Assembly: GCA_029781115.1 (NCBI GenBank)
Contig: JAKOXG010000004.1
Coordinates: 62,001 to 126,000, forward strand
Reading direction: 5' to 3'
DNA: 64,000 nt
Source of the DNA: Candidatus Cloacimonadota bacterium
GTDB taxonomy: Bacteria > Cloacimonadota > Cloacimonadia > Cloacimonadales > Cloacimonadaceae
Below are positions 26,619-34,113 of this stretch, piece by piece (position 1 is the first letter of the stretch; every line of letters starts with the position of its first letter). The notes under the pieces were generated by a model, which worked only from the letters and a program-made list of their open reading frames with translations, ran no database searches and was not told the DNA's origin. Both the position numbers and the translations under genes were made by a program.

Positions 26619-28349
26619 TTACAGTTTCAGCTGCAGATGGTCGATGATATCCTTGAGCAATTCAGGGCGTTCTTTCAGGTCGCTGTTGCTGAGATATTCT
26701 CTGCGCTGACGGAATCTGTCGTCCAGAGTAGCTTTGTATTTTTCCATGTTTCCACGTGTGGTGGGCTGATATCTGTCATAATAGCCGGGGATAATCTTAT
26801 CCACAGATTCTTTGGTGGGGATCATGGAACCGGGCAGCATGTCCCAAGGTTCCCAATCCAGGGCGTCGGTGAGGATGGCGGTCTGCATGGTGAGGGAGGT
26901 GTTCAAGGGAATCGCCTCCAGCTTGTCATCAGACTCCTTCCAATATCCACGTGAATTGAAGCAATAGACGTCTGAGCCTGTCTCAATCACCTTGATAAAG
27001 GCCTCCACATCGCGATAGAGCTCATAGACCCTGAAGGGGTTGGCAAATGGTTCAAAGACCAGCTTGTTAAGCTCTTCTTCAGTCACGTTTTCAGCCCTGT
27101 TTCTCTGAGTCATCAGGGAAGCGCCCATTGCAACTGCCAAGTGTTTGTTGCTGAACTTGATAACAGGTGGCAGAGTGCTATCTTTGCTGAGCCAGACCAA
27201 TGCTTTGGGGAAGCCGCAGCGGTTGACATAGTTGCCCAGCAGCCTTCTATCCAAGAGGGCGCGTCCGTTTTGGTTGCGCACGTCTTGGCCAACAGGTATA
27301 CGTTTGCCATCGATTTCGAGCAGAGCGTGGTTCATCAGAGCCAGCGCATATTTCCAGTCTGGATGATCTATGGGACGGCTGTCCGTCTTATCAAACAGGG
27401 TGGGCTCCCAGCAGCGACAGAGCTTGTTTTCCAGGTCGATCTGGAAGGCGTCATCGTGCAGCACCACCTTGGAAAATCCTTCAGGCAGTGTGCCGGCATT
27501 GTCGTGGCTGTTGGTGTGTGAGGATTTTCCGGTTCCGGAGAGTCCGTAGAAAGCGATTGAACGCTTGCCGAGGTCGTGATATTTGGCGTCTTTACAGGTG
27601 CTAAAGTCAATTTCTTTGATGCCGCCATGACAGGCTGCCATTCCGATTCTGATGCCGGAAGTCCATGCCATGGTGAGTGTTCCCTTTTTGCGCTCGCCAA
27701 AATAGCGCATTCCCATATTCACCATCACGTTGTGTTTTTCATCCACCAAGGCCAGTTGTGGTGCGCCCACATTGTTGTAATATGGATCATCGCAGGTCCA
27801 TTCGTTAAATGCAATCAGGATGATGTCTTGGATGGGAAGAACAGGGCTGGCTTCATATTGCTCTTTGAGTTGCTCATAGGGCGCAAAGTTGAGCAGCCAG
27901 TGATAGACGTTTGCCGCATCGGATTCTGTGGTGACAAAGGTAGCTTTGATCATCAGATCCTGGTCCATGCCCAAGATAGCTTCCGCTTTGATCAGCGGGT
28001 AATGCAGCATCTGAAAAGCTGCTTCGCGGAAATCGCCTTCCAGCTTGTTTCTGCGTGTGGCATCCTCGCGGTTGTAAAACCTGCGAGCCTTGGCGGTTCT
28101 GCCAATGATATTGCCATGGGTATCATTCAGCACTCTGGTATCTTCCGGCAAGTTGTGAAGCTTGGTAAATTCTGGAAATACCCTGAGGTCTGTTTCTGAC
28201 ACACCGGGTTGTTTGCGAGCCATTTCATAGGCTTCGCGGATGTTGATTTTGCGAACATTGTGGTTGTTCATGATAGTCTCAGCAATCGCTCGAATCGGAG
28301 ACATATCCTTCGGATTCTTGTAGAAATCAGCACTTTTTTGACTAGCCAT
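26619..28349 (-). CDS. pckA: Phosphoenolpyruvate carboxykinase (ATP), divergent
   Basis: 576 residues. The P-loop GLSGTGKSS (269-277) is of the ATP-PEPCK kinase-1a type, followed by an acidic block LHDDAF near 295 (usually GDDEHGW). The segment RFYNREDATRR near 90 and the C-terminal arrangement also fit. It converts oxaloacetate and ATP to PEP, CO2 and ADP, or runs in reverse in anaerobes. It is longer than most (about 530-540), with an unusual N-terminus. SD GGAGG upstream is good. I give the ATP-dependent class with fair, not complete, certainty. Confidence 0.8.
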   Translation of the reverse strand: MASQKSADFYKNPKDMSPIRAIAETIMNNHNVRKINIREAYEMARKQPGVSETDLRVFPEFTKLHNLPEDTRVLNDTHGNIIGRTAKARRFYNREDATRRNKLEGDFREAAFQMLHYPLIKAEAILGMDQDLMIKATFVTTESDAANVYHWLLNFAPYEQLKEQYEASPVLPIQDIILIAFNEWTCDDPYYNNVGAPQLALVDEKHNVMVNMGMRYFGERKKGTLTMAWTSGIRIGMAACHGGIKEIDFSTCKDAKYHDLGKRSIAFYGLSGTGKSSHTNSHDNAGTLPEGFSKVVLHDDAFQIDLENKLCRCWEPTLFDKTDSRPIDHPDWKYALALMNHALLEIDGKRIPVGQDVRNQNGRALLDRRLLGNYVNRCGFPKALVWLSKDSTLPPVIKFSNKHLAVAMGASLMTQRNRAENVTEEELNKLVFEPFANPFRVYELYRDVEAFIKVIETGSDVYCFNSRGYWKESDDKLEAIPLNTSLTMQTAILTDALDWEPWDMLPGSMIPTKESVDKIIPGYYDRYQPTTRGNMEKYKATLDDRFRQRREYLSNSDLKERPELLKDIIDHLQLKL

Positions 28350-28381
28350 GATTTTCCTCCATGTATGTTTTTATTAGTCTG

Positions 28382-29560
28382 TTAGATGATATTAAGCTCT
28401 TTTCCAATGCTCCGGAATTTATCCAGCGCAAAATCAAGCTGCGCACGCGTATGCGTAGCCATAAATGAGGTGCGGATCAAGCATGAATTGGGTGGAACGG
28501 CGGGCGGGACTACCGGGTTGATGAAGATGCCTTCTTCGCCCAGGCGTTTCCACATTCCAAATGCGGTCATCATCTCGCCCACGTGCAGCGGAACCACCGG
28601 TGTGCAGGAAAGTCCGGTATCATAGCCCATAGCTTTAAACTCCTGCAGCATGTAGTTGGTATTTTCCCAGAGCTTTTCTCTTCGCTCAGGTTCGTCGCGC
28701 ATGACCTTGAGAGCTGCCAAGACGCTGGCTGCCGAAGCCGGGGGCATGGAAGCGGAGAAGATCAGCGCACGGGATTTATGTTTGAGGTAGTGAATGACCT
28801 GTTTATCTGCAGCGATAAATCCACCCACAGAAGCGAGGGATTTGCTGAAGGTGCCCATGATGAAGTCGCACTGGTCGATGAGATCAAAGTGTTCCGCGGT
28901 TCCGGCGCCTGTTTTGCCCAAGACGCCGAGGGAGTGAGCTTCGTCCACCATCACCGAAGAGCCATATTTGGCAGCTAATTCACAGATTTGCGGCAGGAAA
29001 GCGATATCTCCTTCCATGCTGAAGATACCATCCACTACGATGAGGCTGTTTTTGCCCTCGATTTTCTTGAGGATTTCTTCCAGGTTTTCCATATCGTTGT
29101 GGTTAAAGCGCAGCATGGTGCCAAAGGCGAGCAGGCTGCCATCGATGATGGAGGCGTGATCCAGCTTGTCTGTGATCACATATTCGCCCCGGTTTACCAT
29201 GGTGCTGATGCAGCCGAGGTTCGCCTGATAACCGGTGGGGAAGGCCAGTGCGGCTTCCTTGCCTGTCAGCTTGGCCAGCTCCTCTTCCAGCTCCATATGG
29301 ATATCCAAATTGCCATTCAAGAAGCGTGAACCGGCACAGCCGCTGCCATACTTTTCCAAAGCTTGGATGGCTGCCTCTTTCACTTTGGGGTGATTGGTGA
29401 GCCCCAGGTAGCTGTTGGAACCCATCATCAGCATCTTTTGGCCATTGCAGATAACTTCGTTATCCTGCTCAGATGAGATGGTGCGAAAATAAGGGTAATA
29501 GCCCAAAGCTTTCACTTTGTGGGCATCTTGATACTCATAACACTTGTCTATAATACTCAT
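28382..29560 (-). CDS. Alpha-oxoamine synthase, serine palmitoyltransferase-like
   Basis: 392 residues, PLP-dependent. DKLDHASIIDG (131-141) holds the stacking His (H135). VDEAH (205-209) binds the pyridine N. GTFSKSLASVGGF (236-248) gives the Schiff-base Lys K240. The N-terminal segment ALGYYPYFRTI (18-28) and the block MGSNSYLGLTNHPKV (46-60) match sphingobacterial serine palmitoyltransferases better than glycine C-acetyltransferase or BioF. It may condense an acyl-CoA with serine as the first sphingolipid step. No other lipid genes are nearby, so KBL/BioF-type activity cannot be excluded. The PEPCK gene starts 32 nt downstream. Confidence 0.75.
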   Translation of the reverse strand: MSIIDKCYEYQDAHKVKALGYYPYFRTISSEQDNEVICNGQKMLMMGSNSYLGLTNHPKVKEAAIQALEKYGSGCAGSRFLNGNLDIHMELEEELAKLTGKEAALAFPTGYQANLGCISTMVNRGEYVITDKLDHASIIDGSLLAFGTMLRFNHNDMENLEEILKKIEGKNSLIVVDGIFSMEGDIAFLPQICELAAKYGSSVMVDEAHSLGVLGKTGAGTAEHFDLIDQCDFIMGTFSKSLASVGGFIAADKQVIHYLKHKSRALIFSASMPPASAASVLAALKVMRDEPERREKLWENTNYMLQEFKAMGYDTGLSCTPVVPLHVGEMMTAFGMWKRLGEEGIFINPVVPPAVPPNSCLIRTSFMATHTRAQLDFALDKFRSIGKELNII

Positions 29561-29577
29561 TTTACTCCTTGCCTGTC

Positions 29578-30651
29578 TTAGAGAAGTTTAAACATTTTTA
29601 AGTTGAGATAGGTTTCCTTGATCATGGTGTAGGTGATGTAGAGGAGGGGAACTGAAATCAACATCCAGGTCAGGCTACCAAACCAGCCTCCGGCAAGTAC
29701 CGTCAAAAACACGATCAGGGGATGCATATCGATGGTCTTACCCACCAAAACCGGATAGACCAAATTGTTGTCCACCTGCTGAACCAGAATCATAGCCAGA
29801 ATCACCCAAATGATCATGATGGGCGGCTGTCCGGCGATAAGGCTGCTCAAGACGGCTACACAGCCGCCGATAAAGGGACCAAAATAGGGGATGATGTTGG
29901 CGAAACCGGCCACTACACCGATCAAGATGGCATAGGGGACGCCCAAAATACTCAGAGCGATAAAGGTCATCAAGGCCACAGCCAGTACCTCAAACAGCAT
30001 GGCTCTCATATACTTGCCTACGGTCTCATCTATCTTGTCGATCAAGATGAGGGTGGGCTCAAAATATCTGTTGGGGATCAGGGAAAAAAGCCCCTTGCGA
30101 AAACGCACCTTATCCAGCAAAAGGTAAAAGCAGATCAGCGGAATCGTACCCACATAGGATACAGCTCCGATGATGGCGCTGTAGTTTTGCATGATGGTCT
30201 TGGGAAGTTCAACCAAATTCTCCACCACGATATCCATGAGTTTCACATACTCGTTTGCCAGATCCAAGACAGGTACACGGGCGTCTAAATCCATGAGAAA
30301 CAGGTGAAGGTCTTTGAGCAGAGGCAGTTCCACCAATGGGTTAGTAGCCCCAGGCCTATCCTCTTGCAAGACGCTGACCACTTGTGCCACCTGATCATAG
30401 AGACTGGGAGCAAAGAGAACAACCAGGAGTGCGATGGCACCGATGATGAGAATGTATACGCTCAAGACAGCCAACCAGCGGGGCAGCCGTAGCCGCTCAA
30501 CTGCATTGACCAGAGGATCGAGAATGTAGGCCAAAACAAAACCGGCGATCAAATGTCCAAAGACATTACTGTAAAAAAAGATGCCAAAGCCGATGGCTGC
30601 AAGAAGTCCCAGGTAAAATAGTGTCTTGGTGTAGTTGATTTTCTTTAGCAT
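29578..30651 (-). CDS. AI-2E/PerM family permease
   Basis: 357 residues from ATG 30651, inside the end of the upstream CNB gene (overlap 7 nt). Upstream in-frame Met 30738 is unlikely. About seven to eight hydrophobic helices are visible, with the family core PYAILIGVVAGFANIIPYFGPFIGG around residues 225-250 and DNNLVYPVLVGKTIDMHPL around 280. Members of this family export small molecules or sodium. The function is not certain. It is translationally coupled to the CNB gene. Confidence 0.85.
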   Translation of the reverse strand: MLKKINYTKTLFYLGLLAAIGFGIFFYSNVFGHLIAGFVLAYILDPLVNAVERLRLPRWLAVLSVYILIIGAIALLVVLFAPSLYDQVAQVVSVLQEDRPGATNPLVELPLLKDLHLFLMDLDARVPVLDLANEYVKLMDIVVENLVELPKTIMQNYSAIIGAVSYVGTIPLICFYLLLDKVRFRKGLFSLIPNRYFEPTLILIDKIDETVGKYMRAMLFEVLAVALMTFIALSILGVPYAILIGVVAGFANIIPYFGPFIGGCVAVLSSLIAGQPPIMIIWVILAMILVQQVDNNLVYPVLVGKTIDMHPLIVFLTVLAGGWFGSLTWMLISVPLLYITYTMIKETYLNLKMFKLL

Positions 30652-31097
30652 GGCTTGTCGTAGATGATGTGGGTAAGCTTGGTGCAGATATTCCGCAACA
30701 CTTTCACTCCCAAGCCCCTTTGTTTGTTGATCAGGCAATCGAATTCTGATTTGGAGATAGCCAAAACCTCTGTATCAGACAGTGCAACCGCAGTGTGGTG
30801 GCGTTCATCAGACAGAAACAGCGAAGCAAGATCCAAAACCTGGTTGGCGCCAAAGCTCTGCTGGGTTTCCTGCAATTGCACCTCGCCTTCCAGGATCAGA
30901 TAGACGAGCTCCACGGGGAAGCCTTTCTCATAGATTGTCTCGCCCGCTCTGTACATTCTGTTATAAAACAGTTCGTCCACGAAGCTCAGCTCGTAGTTGC
31001 TGAGCCCTTCAAAGATCCAAAACTCTTTTAGCCGGTTGCAACGTTCCGACTTCTTGAGTGAACTTACTTTTTTGTGTAAAATGTCTTTCAAGCTCAT
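30645..31097 (-). CDS. Stand-alone cyclic-nucleotide-binding-like protein
   Basis: 150 residues; cNMP-binding beta-roll (about 25-125) with RAGETIYEKGFPVELVYLILEG (50-71). There is no DNA-binding helix-turn-helix and no enzyme domain. The phosphate-binding cassette is degenerate: instead of GE...RSA it reads VLDLASLFLSDERHHTA, with no GE and the key Arg replaced by His. It therefore may not bind cAMP in the usual way. It overlaps pcm (4 nt) and the PerM gene (7 nt). Confidence 0.75.
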   Translation of the reverse strand: MSLKDILHKKVSSLKKSERCNRLKEFWIFEGLSNYELSFVDELFYNRMYRAGETIYEKGFPVELVYLILEGEVQLQETQQSFGANQVLDLASLFLSDERHHTAVALSDTEVLAISKSEFDCLINKQRGLGVKVLRNICTKLTHIIYDKPC

Positions 31098-31741
31098 TGC
31101 GTGTCTCCAACTATCAAGGGCACAAAGGCGCAGGCGTCGTGTTTGGTGATGATCAGCTCGCCTTCTTTCCGACTGATCATGTGCAGAATTTGGTGTGAAT
31201 CGCGAGGGCCTACAGGGATGATCATCAGCCCATCTTCGGCGATCTGATCGGTCAAGCCTGTGGGGATGTGCGTGGCTCCAGCACTCACGATGATCCTATC
31301 AAAACTTTTGTGGGGCGGGTAGGCCAGTTCCCAGCCACGCGAGCCATCTCCAATGCGAAAATAGGCGTTTTTGATGCCTTGCTTTTTCAGCACTGCCTGT
31401 GCCTGCAAAGAAAGGGATTCTATACGTTCGATGCTGCACACTTCAGCAGCCATGTGCGCCAGGAGAGCAGTCTGATAGCCGCTTCCCGTGCCAATATCCA
31501 GCACAATGTGATGCTTTTGGATATCCAGATATTGCAGCATGATGGCTATCATCCAAGGTTGTGAGATGGTTTGACCCGCACCGATGGGTAAAGGTCGATT
31601 ATTGTATGCATATTCGCTAAAATGCGGCGGCACAAAGTCTTCACGTGGCACGATGGAGAAAGCCCGCAGGACTTCACTATCCGTGATGCCCAAAGCCTGA
31701 AGCTGGCTCACTAAATTTTGGCGTTGATCTTCAAAGCGCAT
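31094..31741 (-). CDS. pcm: Protein-L-isoaspartate O-methyltransferase
   Basis: 215 residues, the full family length. The SAM-binding motif VLDIGTGSGYQTALLA is around residue 80. The family blocks VPREDFVP and IGAGQTISQP (about 53-62) are present, as is the closing segment with FVPLI. It repairs isoaspartyl residues in aged proteins. It lies 4 nt downstream of surE and overlaps the CNB gene by 4 nt. surE-pcm pairs are a classic arrangement. Confidence 0.95.
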   Translation of the reverse strand: MRFEDQRQNLVSQLQALGITDSEVLRAFSIVPREDFVPPHFSEYAYNNRPLPIGAGQTISQPWMIAIMLQYLDIQKHHIVLDIGTGSGYQTALLAHMAAEVCSIERIESLSLQAQAVLKKQGIKNAYFRIGDGSRGWELAYPPHKSFDRIIVSAGATHIPTGLTDQIAEDGLMIIPVGPRDSHQILHMISRKEGELIITKHDACAFVPLIVGDTQ

Positions 31742-31745
31742 CTTA

Positions 31746-32522
31746 TTATTCTGCCAGACGCAGCAAGCCTCTGGTTTCCAACCATTCCAAAACAGCGGGG
31801 AAACACTCTACATTGGTGAGCTTAAATCCCAAAGGAGTGATGGAGATAAAGCCGGCTTTCACGGCATCTGCATCGCTACCTTCCAGGTTTACCCAGTTGG
31901 GATTGTCGCCCCCGATCCGATAGCTGAAGCCATCTTCATGCTCAGCGGTAATTCTGATAAAGTTGTAATAACGGCGGTGTCCGGTTTGCGTGAGCCGGAT
32001 GCCCTTGATTTCATCGTAGGGGAGATGGGGAAAGTTGATATTAAGCACCATTCCGGGCTCACACAAATCAGTCAAACCCAGCTCCAAAAGCTTGACGATC
32101 CAATCAGAGGTGGGTTCAAAGTCTTGATTTCTGTAGCTATTGAGGGAAACGGCGATGGCCTTGTTGCCATTGAGAGCGGCTTCCAAGGCTGCGGCGACGG
32201 TGCCGGAATAGAGCACATCTTCGCCCATGTTTTGCCCGGCATTGATGCCGGAAATCACTAAATCTATAGGTTCCTGGATGATGTGCTGCAAAGCAACCAC
32301 CACACAATCCACGGGGGTTCCATCCACGGAATATTCGTTTTCTGCCAATTGGCGAACTCGGAGGTCTCTCTGAAGGCTGAGAGAATGGGAAGAGGCACTG
32401 CGTTCTGAATGCGGAGCTACGACTATCAGTTCATGACCTGCTGCTTCGAGAGCCTTTTGCATGGTTCTAAGCCCAGCAGCCATGATTCCATCATCATTTG
32501 TAAGTAGTATTCTCAATTTCAT
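31746..32522 (-). CDS. surE: 5'/3'-nucleotidase SurE
   Basis: 258 residues from ATG 32522 (MKLRILLTNDDG), with SD AAGGTGG just upstream. The extended ORF to 32759 is only the shadow of the next gene. The metal ligands lie in the N-terminal NDDG, SERSASSHSLS (about 40-50) and GTPVDCV (about 74-80), and in GINAGQNMG. It dephosphorylates nucleoside 5'/3'-monophosphates. It is first in the surE-pcm-CNB-PerM run, 14 nt after the small membrane protein gene. Confidence 0.95.
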   Translation of the reverse strand: MKLRILLTNDDGIMAAGLRTMQKALEAAGHELIVVAPHSERSASSHSLSLQRDLRVRQLAENEYSVDGTPVDCVVVALQHIIQEPIDLVISGINAGQNMGEDVLYSGTVAAALEAALNGNKAIAVSLNSYRNQDFEPTSDWIVKLLELGLTDLCEPGMVLNINFPHLPYDEIKGIRLTQTGHRRYYNFIRITAEHEDGFSYRIGGDNPNWVNLEGSDADAVKAGFISITPLGFKLTNVECFPAVLEWLETRGLLRLAE

Positions 32523-32536
32523 TCCACCTTGTTTTT

Positions 32537-32890
32537 TTACATTATTAGGTTCCAGTATTTGACTACACAAAGCAAAGCTATGATTATCAAGGCCAACAAG
32601 ATAATAATCCAGTTTCGCCTCACGAACTCTCGAAAAGGACTGATTTCTACAGATCTGCGACGCCTGGTGGAGCTGTCCCTCGTTTTTGCTTTGGGGATAA
32701 TACTGTATCCGTGACGCTTCTTGGTGAGCATAGCAGCCTGCTGGCCCATGTTGAGCCATTTTATCCGGCCTGAAGCGAGCTTGCAGGGCTGATAGCCCAA
32801 AGAGAGATAATGCTTCTTCTGGGCGTCAGTTAAACCCGTAACTTCATCAGGGTCAAGCACCTGAATTATATCGTGTTTCTCTTTTCTCAT
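32537..32890 (-). CDS. Small single-span membrane protein, unknown
   Basis: 117 residues from ATG 32890, chosen for the AAGGT SD 7 nt upstream. An in-frame Met at 32914 has none. There is an N-terminal soluble part (IIQVLDPDEVTGLTDAQKKH), a basic stretch with STRRRRSVE, and one C-terminal membrane helix (IIILLALIIIALLCVV, about 93-108). It is probably tail-anchored with the N-terminus in the cytoplasm. It is upstream of surE by 14 nt. I do not recognise the family. Confidence 0.6.
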   Translation of the reverse strand: MRKEKHDIIQVLDPDEVTGLTDAQKKHYLSLGYQPCKLASGRIKWLNMGQQAAMLTKKRHGYSIIPKAKTRDSSTRRRRSVEISPFREFVRRNWIIILLALIIIALLCVVKYWNLIM

Positions 32891-33024
32891 ATTTCTACCT
32901 TGTCTGATAATCAATTTTGAACGGCTCTAATTTGTCAAGCACTATCTTGGTTTTTTTGACTATCCAGGCTAAAGGGGGAAATTCCATACCACGAAAACTG
33001 CAAATGAGTATCGGCATTCAGTGA

Positions 33025-33317
33025 GCCAATCACCCATTAAAATAGTAGGAGATGATTTCAGAACTCTGCCACCGGGAAAAGTCAGGTCAAAATCAATATT
33101 TGACCCATGAGTATAAATCGGTAATGCAAAACTGTCCTTTTCGACCCTCCTCAAATGCCCATTCCATGCGGACTCCTAACTCCTTCCCTGCTGCTCTCCT
33201 GCTCCTTGAGTAGCTAACGAGTAAGAAAGCAGGCAGTTAGGAGGAAGAGCCAAGGGGGAGCAAAAGCACCCCTCGGAGGCTGGTCAACCACTGCTAAAAG
33301 TCAATATTTGCGCATAC
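33025..33317 (-). repeat. Dispersed intergenic repeat, copy B (reverse)
   Basis: Reverse-orientation copy of the family. Boxes are AAAATCAATATTTGACC (about 33090-33106) and AAAGTCAATATTTGCGC (about 33297-33313), with the core hairpin between (CTCCTGCTCCTTGAG to CAGTTAGGAGG). One 5'-arm segment differs from the other copies and forms its own GGGGAGCAAAAGCACCCC-type stem. It lies between the divergent small-membrane-protein gene and rpsO. The rest of that gap (32891-33024 and 33318-33556) shows no gene. Confidence 0.85.
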
Positions 33318-33556
33318 ATCGGGTCTGTGAAAGTAATTGAACGGGCAAAATGGCACGAACCTGGCGGAGAAGCAAAGTGAATGGAAGGTGTGTGAGATCC
33401 AAGAGTGGTGCTTGACCACGATTGTAGACCAGAATTGCGATGCAGTCTGCCTTTCAGCATATCTATGGAGCTCCCCGTCATCTCAATGCTAAAAAGCAAA
33501 AAGCGCCGGATATCAGCCGCCAAAGCAATAAATGCGTCTACAATTGAAAATAAGGC

Positions 33557-33586
33557 TTTACAAAAAAGGGCAGTTATAAATACTGG
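33557..33586 (+). promoter_or_regulatory. Weak promoter candidate for rpsO
   Basis: TTTACA (33557-33562), then 17 nt, then ATACTGG (33580-33586), about 25 nt before the rpsO start. It fits the same geometry as the other candidates but with more mismatches. Confidence 0.35.
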
Positions 33587-33610
33587 TTCAAAATACATCT
33601 GGAGGATGGA

Positions 33611-33880
33611 ATGTCACTTACACCTGAGGCCAAACAGGCTATCATGGCAGAGTTTAAACTCCATGAATCAGACACCGGTTCCCCGGAAGTGCAGGTTGCT
33701 CTTCTCACCAAGAGGATCAATTCCATTACGGAACACCTCAAAGAGCATCCCAAAGATTTCAGCACTCGCCGTGGACTGTTGAAACTGATCGGGCAACGCA
33801 GACGCCTCCTTGATTATCTGAAGCGTAAAGAAATCGAGCGCTATCGCCAGCTGATCAAGGCATTGGGCATCAGAAAATGA
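33611..33880 (+). CDS. rpsO: 30S ribosomal protein S15
   Basis: 89 residues, the standard length. It carries the family blocks [19 protein letters not shown] (about 16-34), HFS-like [23 protein letters not shown] (about 48-70) and the C-terminal [19 protein letters not shown] (33601-33605) is strong. It binds 16S rRNA and the central domain of the 30S subunit. It precedes pnp, the order found in many bacteria. Confidence 0.97.
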   Translation: MSLTPEAKQAIMAEFKLHESDTGSPEVQVALLTKRINSITEHLKEHPKDFSTRRGLLKLIGQRRRLLDYLKRKEIERYRQLIKALGIRK

Positions 33881-33905
33881 TAGACTCGCCATAATAACAC
33901 TTAGT

Positions 33906-33948
33906 GAGCGGATCTTTCATTTTCAAATTGAGGATCCGCTCTCTTGTT
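33906..33948 (+). terminator. Terminator after rpsO
   Basis: GAGCGGATC (33906-33914) and GATCCGCTC (33933-33941) form a 9-bp stem, followed by TCTTGTT. It may let rpsO and pnp be expressed at different levels. Confidence 0.65.
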
Positions 33949-34014
33949 AATAATTTGATATCACCGAGGAGCTGTTTTGGCAGACTTCTCACTTGAGTAT
34001 TAACCAATCAACCA

Positions 34015-34088
34015 CTACGGGAGTTTGAGCAATAAGCTAAGACGCTTCCAGGACCAAGCTTTTTAGCCTATTGCTTCTTCTCCCGCAG
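34015..34088 (+). promoter_or_regulatory. pnp leader hairpin
   Basis: A two-part stem: CTACGGGAG (34015-34023) pairs with CTCCCGCAG (34080-34088), and GCAATAAGCTA (34029-34039) pairs with TAGCCTATTGC (34064-34074), each with one mismatch. Loop 34040-34063. The leader lies 25 nt before the pnp start. In E. coli a similar long hairpin in the pnp leader is cut by RNase III and used for autoregulation by PNPase. The same role here is an inference. Confidence 0.65.
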
Positions 34089-34113
34089 TTTAAACAAATC
34101 TAAAGGAGATTTA

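Noticed and set aside
32523-32759. N-terminal extension of SurE
   Set aside because: It is antisense/alternate frame of the small membrane gene; the family start MKLRILLTNDDG has a good SD at 32522.
33284-33782. Open frames in and near repeat copy B and overlapping rpsO
   Set aside because: They are not conserved in the other copies and one overlaps rpsO in another frame.
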